Assembly (NCBI RefSeq): GCF_003289945.1
Contig: NZ_QMBP01000002.1
Coordinates: 496,001 to 560,000 of the forward strand
Direction: 5' to 3'
Length of the DNA stretch: 64,000 bases
Origin: Mesorhizobium hawassense
Lineage (GTDB): Bacteria; Pseudomonadota; Alphaproteobacteria; Rhizobiales; Rhizobiaceae
Each line of letters begins with the position of its first letter. Position 1 is the stretch's first letter. The notes beneath the pieces were generated by a model, which had not been told where the DNA came from, made no database searches, and worked only from the letters and a program-made list of their open reading frames with translations. Both the position numbers and the translations under genes were made by a program. This document shows positions 53,112-61,203 of this stretch, one piece after another.

Positions 53112-54224
53112 TTAGAGGCGATTGTCGGTTTGAGCGTCGAACAGCGAGGCGCGCGCCGGATCGAAGCCGATGCGGATCGCATCGCCATTGCGCAGCGTCT
53201 TGTCCGCTTCGACGCGGAAGGAGATGATCTGGCCGCCGAGCTTGGTCCACACCAGCGTGTCGGAGCCCATCGGATCGACGATCTCGACCGTCGACTCGGC
53301 GGTGAACGGCATGGCTCCGGCGGCGTCGCCGAAGGCGATGTGCTCTGGCCGGATGCCGAAGATGCAAGGCTTGGCCGCCCGGCCGCCGTCGCCGTCGAAT
53401 TGATAGCGGCCGAGCGGCACCGACACGCCGTCCGCTTTGAAGACGGGGACGGCGCCCGCCTCCAACTCGCCTTTGAGGAAATTCATCGCCGGAGAACCGA
53501 GGAAGCCGGCGACGAAGCGGTTGACTGGCCGGTTGTAGATCGTTTGCGGTGCATCGAGCTGCTGGATGACCCCGCCTCTCATGACCGCGATGCGATCGGC
53601 CAGCGTCATCGCCTCGATCTGGTCGTGGGTGACGTAGATCATCGTGTTTTGCAAGCGACGGTGCAAAAGCTTGATCTCGACGCGCAGTTCCGAACGCAGC
53701 TTGGCGTCGAGATTGGAGAGCGGCTCGTCGAACAGGAAGACGTCGACGTCGCGCACCAGCGCCCGCCCGATCGCCACGCGCTGGCGCTGGCCGCCCGAAA
53801 GCGCCGACGGCTTGCGCTGCAGCAGCGGCTCGATCTGCAGGATCTCGGCGGCGCGCGCGATGCGTTTGGCGATCTCCTCCTTCGGCACGCCGGCGACGCG
53901 CAATCCGAAGGAGAGGTTCCTCTCCACCGTCATCTGCGGGTAGAGCGCGTAGGACTGGAACACCATGCCGATGCCGCGGTCCTTCGGCTCCTCCCAGGTG
54001 ACGTTCTTGCCCTTGATGAAGATGCGGCCGTCCGAAATGTCGAGCAGCCCGGCAATGCAGTTGAGCAAGGTCGACTTGCCGCATCCGGATGGCCCGAGCA
54101 GCACGATGAACTCGCCCTCGGCTACATCCAGATTGAGCGTCTGCAGCACCGAGACGGCGCCGAAATTGAGCGACAGGTCCTGGATCGAAACGCTGGGATT
54201 GGCGATGTCAGCTTCCATCATCAT
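53112..54224 (-). CDS. Sugar ABC transporter ATP-binding protein (UgpC/MalK type)
   Basis: The 370-residue ATPase energises the two permeases. Walker A 'GPSGCGKSTLLN' (44-55), signature 'LSGGQRQRVAIGRALV', Walker B 'VFLFDEPLSNLDAKLR' and the switch His in 'MIYVTHDQIEAM' are all present. The C-terminal regulatory TOBE domain (about 240-360) has 'FGIRPEHI'. The stop codon of the permease overlaps the start (ATGATGATG), so ATG 54224 or 54218 are both possible; AAAGGA spacing favours 54218. Confidence 0.93.
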   Translation of the reverse strand: MMMEADIANPSVSIQDLSLNFGAVSVLQTLNLDVAEGEFIVLLGPSGCGKSTLLNCIAGLLDISDGRIFIKGKNVTWEEPKDRGIGMVFQSYALYPQMTVERNLSFGLRVAGVPKEEIAKRIARAAEILQIEPLLQRKPSALSGGQRQRVAIGRALVRDVDVFLFDEPLSNLDAKLRSELRVEIKLLHRRLQNTMIYVTHDQIEAMTLADRIAVMRGGVIQQLDAPQTIYNRPVNRFVAGFLGSPAMNFLKGELEAGAVPVFKADGVSVPLGRYQFDGDGGRAAKPCIFGIRPEHIAFGDAAGAMPFTAESTVEIVDPMGSDTLVWTKLGGQIISFRVEADKTLRNGDAIRIGFDPARASLFDAQTDNRL

Positions 54225-55153
54225 CCTTTCACCGCGCCGGCGGCGATGCCGCGCACGAAGAGCTTGCCGGAAATGAAGTAGACGATGAGCGGAACCAGGC
54301 CGGTGAGGATCGTGGCGGCCATGTTGACGTTGTATTCCTTCACGCCTTGCACCGAGTTGACGATGTTGTTGAGCTGCACCGTCATCGGATAGGTGTCGGG
54401 GCGCGTGTAGACGACGCCGAACAGGAAGTCGTTCCAGATGCCGGTCACCTGCAGGATGATGGCGACGACGAAGATCGGCAGCGACATCGGCAGCATGATG
54501 CGCAGATAGATGCCCCAGAAGCCGGCGCCGTCGACGCGCGCGGCGCGGAACAATTCCTCGGGCATCGAGGTGAAATAGTTGCGGAAGAGCAGCGTCAGGA
54601 TCGGCATTCCGAAGATCGAGTGCACGATCACCAGGCCGGTCAGCGAGCCGTAGATGCCGATTTCGCGCAGAATGATGACGATCGGATAGATCATCACCTG
54701 ATAGGGGATGAAGGCCCCGACGATCAGGATGATGAAGAAGGTGTCGGCGCCCTTGAAGCGCCAGTTGGCGAGCGCATAGCCGTTCACCGAGGCGATCGCG
54801 ATCGACAGGATCACCGACGGCACGGTGATGCGCACCGAATTCCAGAACCCGCGCGAGAGTCCGTCGCAGTTGAGACCGGTGCAGGCCGTCGCCCAGGCTT
54901 TCACCCAGGGCTCGAAGGTGATCTCGACCGGCGGCGAGAAGATATTGCCGAGGCGGATCTCCGGCATGCCCTTCAGCGACGTGACGATCATCACGTAGAG
55001 CGGCAACAGGTAATAGAGCGCCACGACGATCAGCGTGCCGTAAAGGAAGATATTGCGGCGCGACAGGGCGTGCCGCGGCTTCGGTCCGCTCGGGCCGGCG
55101 GCGTCGCGCCGCAGCGCTTGCGCCCCGGTGGACAGGGAGGCGACGTCAACCAC
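54221..55153 (-). CDS. Sugar ABC transporter permease, MalG type
   Basis: The 310-residue inner-membrane permease has six helices and the EAA-loop 'EELFRAARVDGAGFWGIYLRIMLPM' that contacts the ATPase. The first helix ('FLYGTLIVVALYYLLPLYVMIVTSL', about 30-58) and the extra periplasmic loop with 'PVEITFEPWVKAW' fit MalG-type proteins. The start is GTG 55153, eight bases inside the upstream permease gene. It imports the same unknown sugar as the partner permease. Confidence 0.92.
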   Translation of the reverse strand: MVDVASLSTGAQALRRDAAGPSGPKPRHALSRRNIFLYGTLIVVALYYLLPLYVMIVTSLKGMPEIRLGNIFSPPVEITFEPWVKAWATACTGLNCDGLSRGFWNSVRITVPSVILSIAIASVNGYALANWRFKGADTFFIILIVGAFIPYQVMIYPIVIILREIGIYGSLTGLVIVHSIFGMPILTLLFRNYFTSMPEELFRAARVDGAGFWGIYLRIMLPMSLPIFVVAIILQVTGIWNDFLFGVVYTRPDTYPMTVQLNNIVNSVQGVKEYNVNMAATILTGLVPLIVYFISGKLFVRGIAAGAVKG

Positions 55154-56039
55154 GCTTGCGGCCTCCGAATTCGAGATAGGCCCATGGCACGATGACGATC
55201 ACCACCGAGAGCAGCATCATGGTCGAGGCGGCGAAACCTTGGCCGAGATTCTGCGCGAAGAACATGTAGTCGTAGACATATTTCGCCGGCACTTCGGAGG
55301 CGATGCCGGGGCCGCCGCTGGTCTGCGCCACGACAAGGTCGTAGACCTTGACGATGCCGGCGGCAATGATGACCAGCGTGGTGATGAAGACTGGCCGCAT
55401 CATCGGGATGACGATGAAGAGATAGGTCTTCCACATCGGTATGCCGTCCACCCGGGCGGCCTTCCAGATGTCCTCGTCTATGCCGCGCAAGCCGGCGAGC
55501 ATCAGGCACATGATCAGCCCGGTGCCTTGCCAGAGCGCCGCGATCGAGATGCCATAGATGACGATGCTGGAATTGTAGAGCGGGTCGAAGCTGAAGCTCG
55601 TCCAGCCAAGGTCGCGCACGACGCGCTGCACGCCGAAATCCGGATTGAGCAGCCATTGCCAGACCAGCCCGGTGACGATGAATGACAGCGCGAAGGGATA
55701 GAGGAAGATGGTGCGGAACGTGTCCTCGAAGCGGATCTTCTGGTCGAGAAGCGCTGCAAGCACGAAGCCGATGACCAGCGAGAACACCAGCGAGATCGCG
55801 CCATAGATCAAAAGGTTCTCGATCGAGACCAGCCAGCGCGAGGTCGACCAGAGCCGGTGATACTGGTCGAGCCCGACGAAGTTGAGCCGCGGCAAAAGCT
55901 TCGAATTAGTGAAGGAATAGAGCACCGTCCACGCCGTGCCGCCGACGAAGACCACCAGCGCGGTCAGGATCATCGGGATCGATGCGATTTTCGCGTTGAG
56001 GTTGCGGAAAATCTGGTTGGGGCGTTGGCTATTGCTCAT
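55146..56039 (-). CDS. Sugar ABC transporter permease, MalF type
   Basis: The 297-residue permease has six helices ('IASIPMILTALVVFVGGTAWTVLYSFT' first) and the EAA-loop 'DEDIWKAARVDGIPMWKTYLFIVIPMM'. The first two genes of the operon, the binding protein and this permease, are 85 bases apart. It forms a heterodimer with the MalG-type permease. Confidence 0.92.
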   Translation of the reverse strand: MSNSQRPNQIFRNLNAKIASIPMILTALVVFVGGTAWTVLYSFTNSKLLPRLNFVGLDQYHRLWSTSRWLVSIENLLIYGAISLVFSLVIGFVLAALLDQKIRFEDTFRTIFLYPFALSFIVTGLVWQWLLNPDFGVQRVVRDLGWTSFSFDPLYNSSIVIYGISIAALWQGTGLIMCLMLAGLRGIDEDIWKAARVDGIPMWKTYLFIVIPMMRPVFITTLVIIAAGIVKVYDLVVAQTSGGPGIASEVPAKYVYDYMFFAQNLGQGFAASTMMLLSVVIVIVPWAYLEFGGRKRG

Positions 56040-56124
56040 CTCGGCAGCCGGGCTGGGACAATGAGGACGTCATGCTCCCGACCCCGATAGGCAAGGGGCC
56101 GGGAACCGGCGGGGGCGCCGTGGA

Positions 56125-57363
56125 TCAATCCGCCGAGGCGATGATGTCGGCGAAGCGCTTCTGCGCCTCTTCGAGCGTCATGTCGGGCTTGGCGAAGAAT
56201 TCGGAGAACAGGTCCTCCTTCTGCTTCTGGGTATCCTGCGAGAGCAGTTGGTCCGTCCACGGCATGACGGCGCCCTTGGCCAGGATGGCGAGACCTTTCT
56301 TCATGCAATCGTTCGCCGTGCCGAGGTCGACGTCGCCGCGCACCGGCAGCGAACCCTTCTTGAGGTTGAAGGCGACCTGGGTCTTCGGGTCGAGCAGCGT
56401 CTCGGCGAGCACCACCTGCGCCTTGGACTTCGCTTCGTCCTTGAGCAGCGGGAAGTAGAAGGCATCGCCGCCGGTGGCGATGACCTCGTTCAGGCCAAGG
56501 CCGGGCAGGCAGGTGTAGTCCTTGCCGGCGGTCTTGCCGGCGACCTGGAACTCGCCCTGCGCCCAGTCGCCCATGATCTGGCCGCCGGCCTTGCCGGTGA
56601 TGACCAGATTGGTCGCCTGGTTCCAGTCCTGCACATTGGTGTTCTTGGCCATCTTGCGGGCATCGTCGGCCGCCTTGAACACCTTGGCGATCTCGGGACC
56701 GGCGGCGAACTTGGCGTCCTTGTCCTTGTAGACCTTGAGGAAGGTGTCGGTGCCGCCGACCGCGGCCATCAGCACGTCGAAGGCGCCCGAGGCCTGCCAG
56801 GGCTGCCCGCCCACCGCCAGCGGAATGATGCCGGCCTTTTCCAGCGCCGGAGCGTCGGCGACGAACTCGTTCCAGTCCTTCGGCAACGGCACGCCGGCCT
56901 TCTGGAAAGCCTCGTTGGACAGCCACAGCCACTGCCAGGAATGGATGTTGACCGGCACGCAATAGATCTTGCCGCCGATGGTGCACGAGTCGAGCAGGCT
57001 CTTCGGCCGCACGACCTCCGTCCACTTGTCCTTGGTGGCGATGTCGGTGAGGTCGCGCATCAGCCCGGCTTGCACCAGTTCCTCCGCCTGGCGGCCATGG
57101 TTGAATTGGGTGGCGCCCATCGGATCGCCGCCGGTAATGCGGCTGATCATGATCGGCCGCGCCGTGCCGCCGGAGCCGGCGATGGCGCCGTCGACCCAGT
57201 GATTGCCCGTCGCGTCGAACGCCTTGGCAAGCTCGGCCACCGCCGCCGCCTCGCCGCCGGAAGTCCACCAATGGGTGACTTCCAGGTCGGTCGCGGCCGC
57301 CGGACCGGCGAAGTTGAGCGCGACCGTCGCGGCAAAGGCAGCAGTCAGGAATTTGTATCGCAT
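56125..57363 (-). CDS. Sugar ABC transporter solute-binding protein (family 1)
   Basis: The 412-residue periplasmic protein starts with a signal peptide ('MRYKFLTAAFAATVALNFAGPAAA') and has the family-1 fold: 'LEVTHWWTSGGEAAAVAELAKAFDATGNHWVDGAIAGSGGTARPIMISRITGGDPMGATQFNHGRQAEELVQAGLMRDLTDIA'-type beginning (residues 27-110). It is typical of oligosaccharide or glycoside binders. It starts the operon. A palindromic operator, matched by another near lacI, lies just 17-36 bases before its start. Confidence 0.92.
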   Translation of the reverse strand: MRYKFLTAAFAATVALNFAGPAAATDLEVTHWWTSGGEAAAVAELAKAFDATGNHWVDGAIAGSGGTARPIMISRITGGDPMGATQFNHGRQAEELVQAGLMRDLTDIATKDKWTEVVRPKSLLDSCTIGGKIYCVPVNIHSWQWLWLSNEAFQKAGVPLPKDWNEFVADAPALEKAGIIPLAVGGQPWQASGAFDVLMAAVGGTDTFLKVYKDKDAKFAAGPEIAKVFKAADDARKMAKNTNVQDWNQATNLVITGKAGGQIMGDWAQGEFQVAGKTAGKDYTCLPGLGLNEVIATGGDAFYFPLLKDEAKSKAQVVLAETLLDPKTQVAFNLKKGSLPVRGDVDLGTANDCMKKGLAILAKGAVMPWTDQLLSQDTQKQKEDLFSEFFAKPDMTLEEAQKRFADIIASAD

Positions 57364-57379
57364 TTCGGCTTCCTCCCAG

Positions 57380-57399
57380 AATCTGAAACGTTACAGATT
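57380..57399. promoter_or_regulatory. LacI-type operator 1 (next to the binding-protein gene)
   Basis: A 20-bp near-perfect palindrome, with core CTGAAACGTTACAG (57383-57396). The same core occurs in reverse orientation at 57637-57650. It lies 17-36 bases before the binding-protein start, inside the transcript or overlapping the promoter, where a repressor would block the operon. Confidence 0.75.
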
Positions 57400-57636
57400 T
57401 TGGATACGGCAAATGATCCGCCTAGGCAACCCCCTCGTTCAAAGCCGATCGAAGTTTTTTCGACACGCGAACAAAATACTCCTTTCGAGACTGCTAATTC
57501 AGCACTGGAGCGGTCGACTGGCGCCAAAATTACGCCGGAGCCGATATTCACCTGTGATTCCAGTGGCTTTACCTCATCTCCACACCCGGAGCACACGGGT
57601 TGCGAACCTTCCGGGACAATCACGAATATTGGCAAC

Positions 57637-57650
57637 CTGTAACGTTTCAG
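57637..57650. promoter_or_regulatory. LacI-type operator 2 (upstream of the lacI gene)
   Basis: CTGTAACGTTTCAG is the exact reverse complement of the core at 57383-57396, about 254 bases away and 98 bases before the LacI start. Paired sites suggest DNA looping or joint autoregulation. The 384 bases between the divergent starts hold no gene. Confidence 0.75.
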
Positions 57651-57747
57651 TATATTGAGCTGGCCGCAGGCTGGAGGTCTCGCAAAGTCGACACTGTACG
57701 ATTGCCGGCCAGCCCCGCGGCTGCTATGCGCCTGACGGGCGGGACGA

Positions 57748-58791
57748 ATGGATAGACGGGTAACGAAGAAGGGCGACGACGCGTCGGGCAAGGAGCGGCC
57801 GACGCTGAAGACGCTTGCCTTTATGACGGGGCTTGGCGTCACCACCGTCTCGCGCGCGCTGAAGGATGCGCCGGAAATCGGCGCCGAGACCAGGCGCCGC
57901 GTACAGCTCGTCGCCAAGCAGATCGGCTATCGCCCCAACCGCGCCGGCGTGAGGTTGAGGACCGGCAAGACCAACGTCATCAGCCTGGTGCTCAATACCG
58001 AGCGCGAGATCATGAGCTTTGTCTCGGACATCATCTACGGTGTCTCGGAAGTCATTGCCGATACGCCCTACCATCTGATCGTCACGCCCTATTCGCGCTC
58101 GCAGGATCCGTTGGATCCGATACGCTACCTGGTGGAGACAGGTTCCGCCGACGGCGTCATCATTTCGCGCGCGCAACCCAACGATCCGCGCGCCCGTTAT
58201 ATGTTGGAGCACGGCATTCCCTTTGCCACGCATGGCCGCACCGAGATGGGGCTCGCGCACCCCTTCCATGATTTCGACAACTACGCCTTCGCTGGCGAAG
58301 CCGTGCGCCATCTCGCTCGCATCGGCCGGCGCCGCCTCGCTTTGGTGACGCCGCCGGTCGGCCTCACCTATTACGGTCACACCGTGAACGGCTTTGCCGA
58401 TGCGCTGAGCGAGGTCGGCGCCAGCGAGGTGCCGTTCAACACCGTCTCCATCGACCACACGATCGAGCAGATCAGGATGCGCACCGCGCAGCTCATGCGC
58501 CGCGACGATCGCCCGGACGGCATCGTCAGCAGCGCCGCCGCAGCGACGCTCGCCATCGTCGCCGGCATCGAGGATGCCGGGCTGAAGCTCGGCCGCGACG
58601 TCGACGTGGTGTCGAAGCAGTCGTCGGAATTGCTGCATCTTTTCCGGCGGGAACTGCTCGTCGTAAACGAAGACTTCCGGCTCGCCGGCTCCGAGCTTGC
58701 CCGCGCCGTGCTCGGCTGGATCGGCGGCACGGAACCCGGCTCGCTGCAATCGCTGAGCAAGCCGAGCGAGGTTTTGCCTTACCGGGTTTAA
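57748..58791 (+). CDS. LacI-family transcriptional regulator
   Basis: The 347-residue repressor has an N-terminal helix-turn-helix 'TLKTLAFMTGLGVTTVSRALKDAPEIGAETRRRV' (about 16-50) and a periplasmic-binding-like sugar domain (about 70-340). It is divergent from the sugar ABC operon with operator-like palindromes in the intergenic region, so it should repress that operon until an inducer derived from the sugar is present. Its TAA overlaps the last three bases of gnd. Confidence 0.92.
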   Translation: MDRRVTKKGDDASGKERPTLKTLAFMTGLGVTTVSRALKDAPEIGAETRRRVQLVAKQIGYRPNRAGVRLRTGKTNVISLVLNTEREIMSFVSDIIYGVSEVIADTPYHLIVTPYSRSQDPLDPIRYLVETGSADGVIISRAQPNDPRARYMLEHGIPFATHGRTEMGLAHPFHDFDNYAFAGEAVRHLARIGRRRLALVTPPVGLTYYGHTVNGFADALSEVGASEVPFNTVSIDHTIEQIRMRTAQLMRRDDRPDGIVSSAAAATLAIVAGIEDAGLKLGRDVDVVSKQSSELLHLFRRELLVVNEDFRLAGSELARAVLGWIGGTEPGSLQSLSKPSEVLPYRV

Positions 58792-60215
58792 TGCCCCGCG
58801 CCGCTGCCCCACGGGCCGTGGAACGCGCCCTCTTCCCCGATGCGCTCAAAACCGTGCGCGCCGAAGAAATCGCGCTGCGCCTGGATCAGGTTCGAGGTGC
58901 CGCGCCCCTGACGGTAGCTGTCGAAATAGGCGAGCGCCGATGACAGCGCCGGCACCGGCGAGCCGGCCTCGGAAGCGCGCGCCACGATGCGCCTGAGCGA
59001 CGGATGCGCCTCCTTCATCATGGCGATGAAGGCCGGCGCCATCAGAAGATTGGTCGAAGCGCTGCCCGAACCGAATGCCTCGGCCATCGTGTCCAGCATC
59101 TGCGAGCGGATGATGCAGCCGGCGCGCCAGATCTTGGCGATGGTCGGCATCGGCAGGCTCCAGTTGAATTCCTTCGAGGCGCCGCTCATCACAGCAAAAC
59201 CCTGCGCGTAAGCGGCGATCTTGCCGGCGAACAAGGCCAGCTCCAGATCCTTGAGCAGCGCGGCCTTGTCGCCGGAGATCTTCTCGACCCCGATATTGCC
59301 ATAGGCCTTTTCCGCCGCCTGCCGTTCCTCCTTGATCGAGGATAGAACGCGCGCCGCGACCGCAGCCTCGATCGCCGTTGCCGGAATGCCGAGCTGCTGC
59401 GCCTCGATGACCGACCATTTGCCGGTGCCCTTCTGACCGGCGCGATCGAGGATGATGTCGACCACTGGCTTGCCGGTCTTCGGATCGTCGGCGGCCAGCA
59501 CCTTGGCGGTGATCTCGATCAGGTAGGAGTTGAGCCGGCCCTGGTTCCACTGTTCGAAGACCTTGCCGATCTCCTTCGGCTGCATGCCGAGGCCGTCGCG
59601 CAGGATGCCGTAGATCTCGGCGATCATCTGCATGTCGGCATATTCGATGCCGTTATGGATCGTCTTGACGAAATGGCCGGCGCCGTCATGCCCGAGCCAG
59701 GCGGCGCAAGGCTCGTCCTTGAACTTGGCGGAGATCGCCGTCAGCACGTTCTCGACGCGCTTCCAGGACTCTTCGGTGCCGCCGACCATGATCGACGGCC
59801 CGTGCCGCGCGCCTTCCTCGCCGCCCGACACGCCCATGCCGATGAAGGTAAGGCCGGATCCGGAGAGTTCCGAGAAGCGGCGCATCGTATCGCGGAAATT
59901 GGCGTTGCCGGCATCGATGACGATGTCGTTGTCGGAGAGCACGCCGCGCAGCGCCGCGATCTGCTCGTCGACCGGCTTGCCGGCCAGCACCATGATGATG
60001 ATCGGCCGTGGCGGCCGGATCGCCGCGGCGAGCTCCTCAAGGCTGTAGCACGGGACGACCATGTCCTTCAGCGGACCGGCGCTCTCGACAAAGGCGTCGG
60101 TGCGCGACCGCGTGCGGTTGAAGACGGCGATGCGGTGCCCATGCTCGGCGATGTTGAGGGCGAGGTTGGAACCCATCGTGCCAAGGCCGATCAGGCCGAT
60201 TTCGGCTTTTTCCAT
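58788..60215 (-). CDS. gnd: 6-phosphogluconate dehydrogenase (decarboxylating)
   Basis: The 475-residue enzyme converts 6-phosphogluconate to ribulose 5-phosphate, producing NADPH. 'IGLIGLGTMGSNLALNIAEHG' binds the coenzyme, 'GGEEGARHGPSIMVGG' is the signature, and 'GHDGAGHFVKTIHNGIEY' holds the catalytic Lys and Asn. The C-terminal 'RGTSNLIQAQRDFFGAHGFER' completes the substrate site. It is of the long form typical of proteobacteria. It is convergent with lacI and shares three bases with it. Confidence 0.94.
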   Translation of the reverse strand: MEKAEIGLIGLGTMGSNLALNIAEHGHRIAVFNRTRSRTDAFVESAGPLKDMVVPCYSLEELAAAIRPPRPIIIMVLAGKPVDEQIAALRGVLSDNDIVIDAGNANFRDTMRRFSELSGSGLTFIGMGVSGGEEGARHGPSIMVGGTEESWKRVENVLTAISAKFKDEPCAAWLGHDGAGHFVKTIHNGIEYADMQMIAEIYGILRDGLGMQPKEIGKVFEQWNQGRLNSYLIEITAKVLAADDPKTGKPVVDIILDRAGQKGTGKWSVIEAQQLGIPATAIEAAVAARVLSSIKEERQAAEKAYGNIGVEKISGDKAALLKDLELALFAGKIAAYAQGFAVMSGASKEFNWSLPMPTIAKIWRAGCIIRSQMLDTMAEAFGSGSASTNLLMAPAFIAMMKEAHPSLRRIVARASEAGSPVPALSSALAYFDSYRQGRGTSNLIQAQRDFFGAHGFERIGEEGAFHGPWGSGAGH

Positions 60216-60400
60216 CGTTTCTTCCCTGCTTCGGATTTGTAGGACTTTTGCCCGGATGTTTGACGGGCCTTCGCGACGACGTCAACCGCCTCGACGAATT
60301 GTGTTGCGTCCGCGCTTTGTGAGGTTCAGGCCAAGCCGAGTCAGAACTTCCCCGGAGTTCCCGGAGGTCAAGTAACGTTCCGACATCGGGTAATATCCTC

Positions 60401-61102
60401 TTACCAAGGACGATGACTAGGGCAACTCCCCCGACGGTATGTGGCCAGGACTGCGTCCATGGCTTTTCGGTATTCGGAAAAATCTGGAATGAGCCCCAAT
60501 TCTTTGGCTTGGGCGACGCATCTGTCGCCGGCAGCCGGGGATTTTGCCTGAGACAGGCAATCTCTCAACTTTGTCATTAAGACCTGAGGGGGAGGCTTGA
60601 TTGAGCTATAACTGATCGAACCTGAACGAATGGATACAACCGTGACATCGCCCCTGTTCCATCGAGCAGGGTCAAAGATGTAGTTGAGCATGCGTTTGTC
60701 GTCAGGGTATTTTGACATGCCGTAGATTGCCATGACAAAGACATTTGCAAGTGCCTTGTCACCCGGATCAATTTTCATATCCGAATCTGAGGCAGGGAAC
60801 TCGAGGTCTCCCCCAAGCTCCAAGGCAAGCTCTGAAAGGACTTCGCCATCGCCTTCTCGCGCCATGGGCCAAAGCAGCGCCCACTGCTTTTTACATTGGT
60901 TTTTGTAGTAGGACTCTACGGTAAACCTCAGACGCTCCTCGCGCGTCAAACTAGGCTGCATCAAGCTTGTTTTGCCTGTGAGATCGCATCCGCAGACAAG
61001 AAAAAAGACCAGAAGACCGCAACATACTTTCACAATAGACCGGGTCGACGTGACCACTGATTCAATTTTTCTTTGCCAAGAAATGCGCTCCGTCAACAGC
61101 AT
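60401..61102 (-). CDS. Lipoprotein-like protein of unknown function
   Basis: The 233-residue product has a hydrophobic segment ending 'LLVFFLVCGCDLTG', a near lipobox (V-C-G before Cys), followed by a charged soluble part with 'ESYYKNQCKKQWALLWPMAREGDGEVLSELALELGG'. I recognise no family. ATG 61102 is supported by GGGA upstream; TTG 61153 or GTG 61057 are alternatives. The gene and its flanks are clearly AT-richer than the neighbours, with codons such as TTT, AAA and ATT, suggesting acquired DNA. Confidence 0.6.
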   Translation of the reverse strand: MLLTERISWQRKIESVVTSTRSIVKVCCGLLVFFLVCGCDLTGKTSLMQPSLTREERLRFTVESYYKNQCKKQWALLWPMAREGDGEVLSELALELGGDLEFPASDSDMKIDPGDKALANVFVMAIYGMSKYPDDKRMLNYIFDPARWNRGDVTVVSIRSGSISYSSIKPPPQVLMTKLRDCLSQAKSPAAGDRCVAQAKELGLIPDFSEYRKAMDAVLATYRRGSCPSHRPW

Positions 61103-61203
61103 CGCTACGATCCCGAACACCTCAACGCATTGGTAAAAACCAGTGAGCCGCAAAAGGCAGCCCGCAGCTTATGTGGAAAATAAAAGCATAGCCATCTGGT
61201 ATA

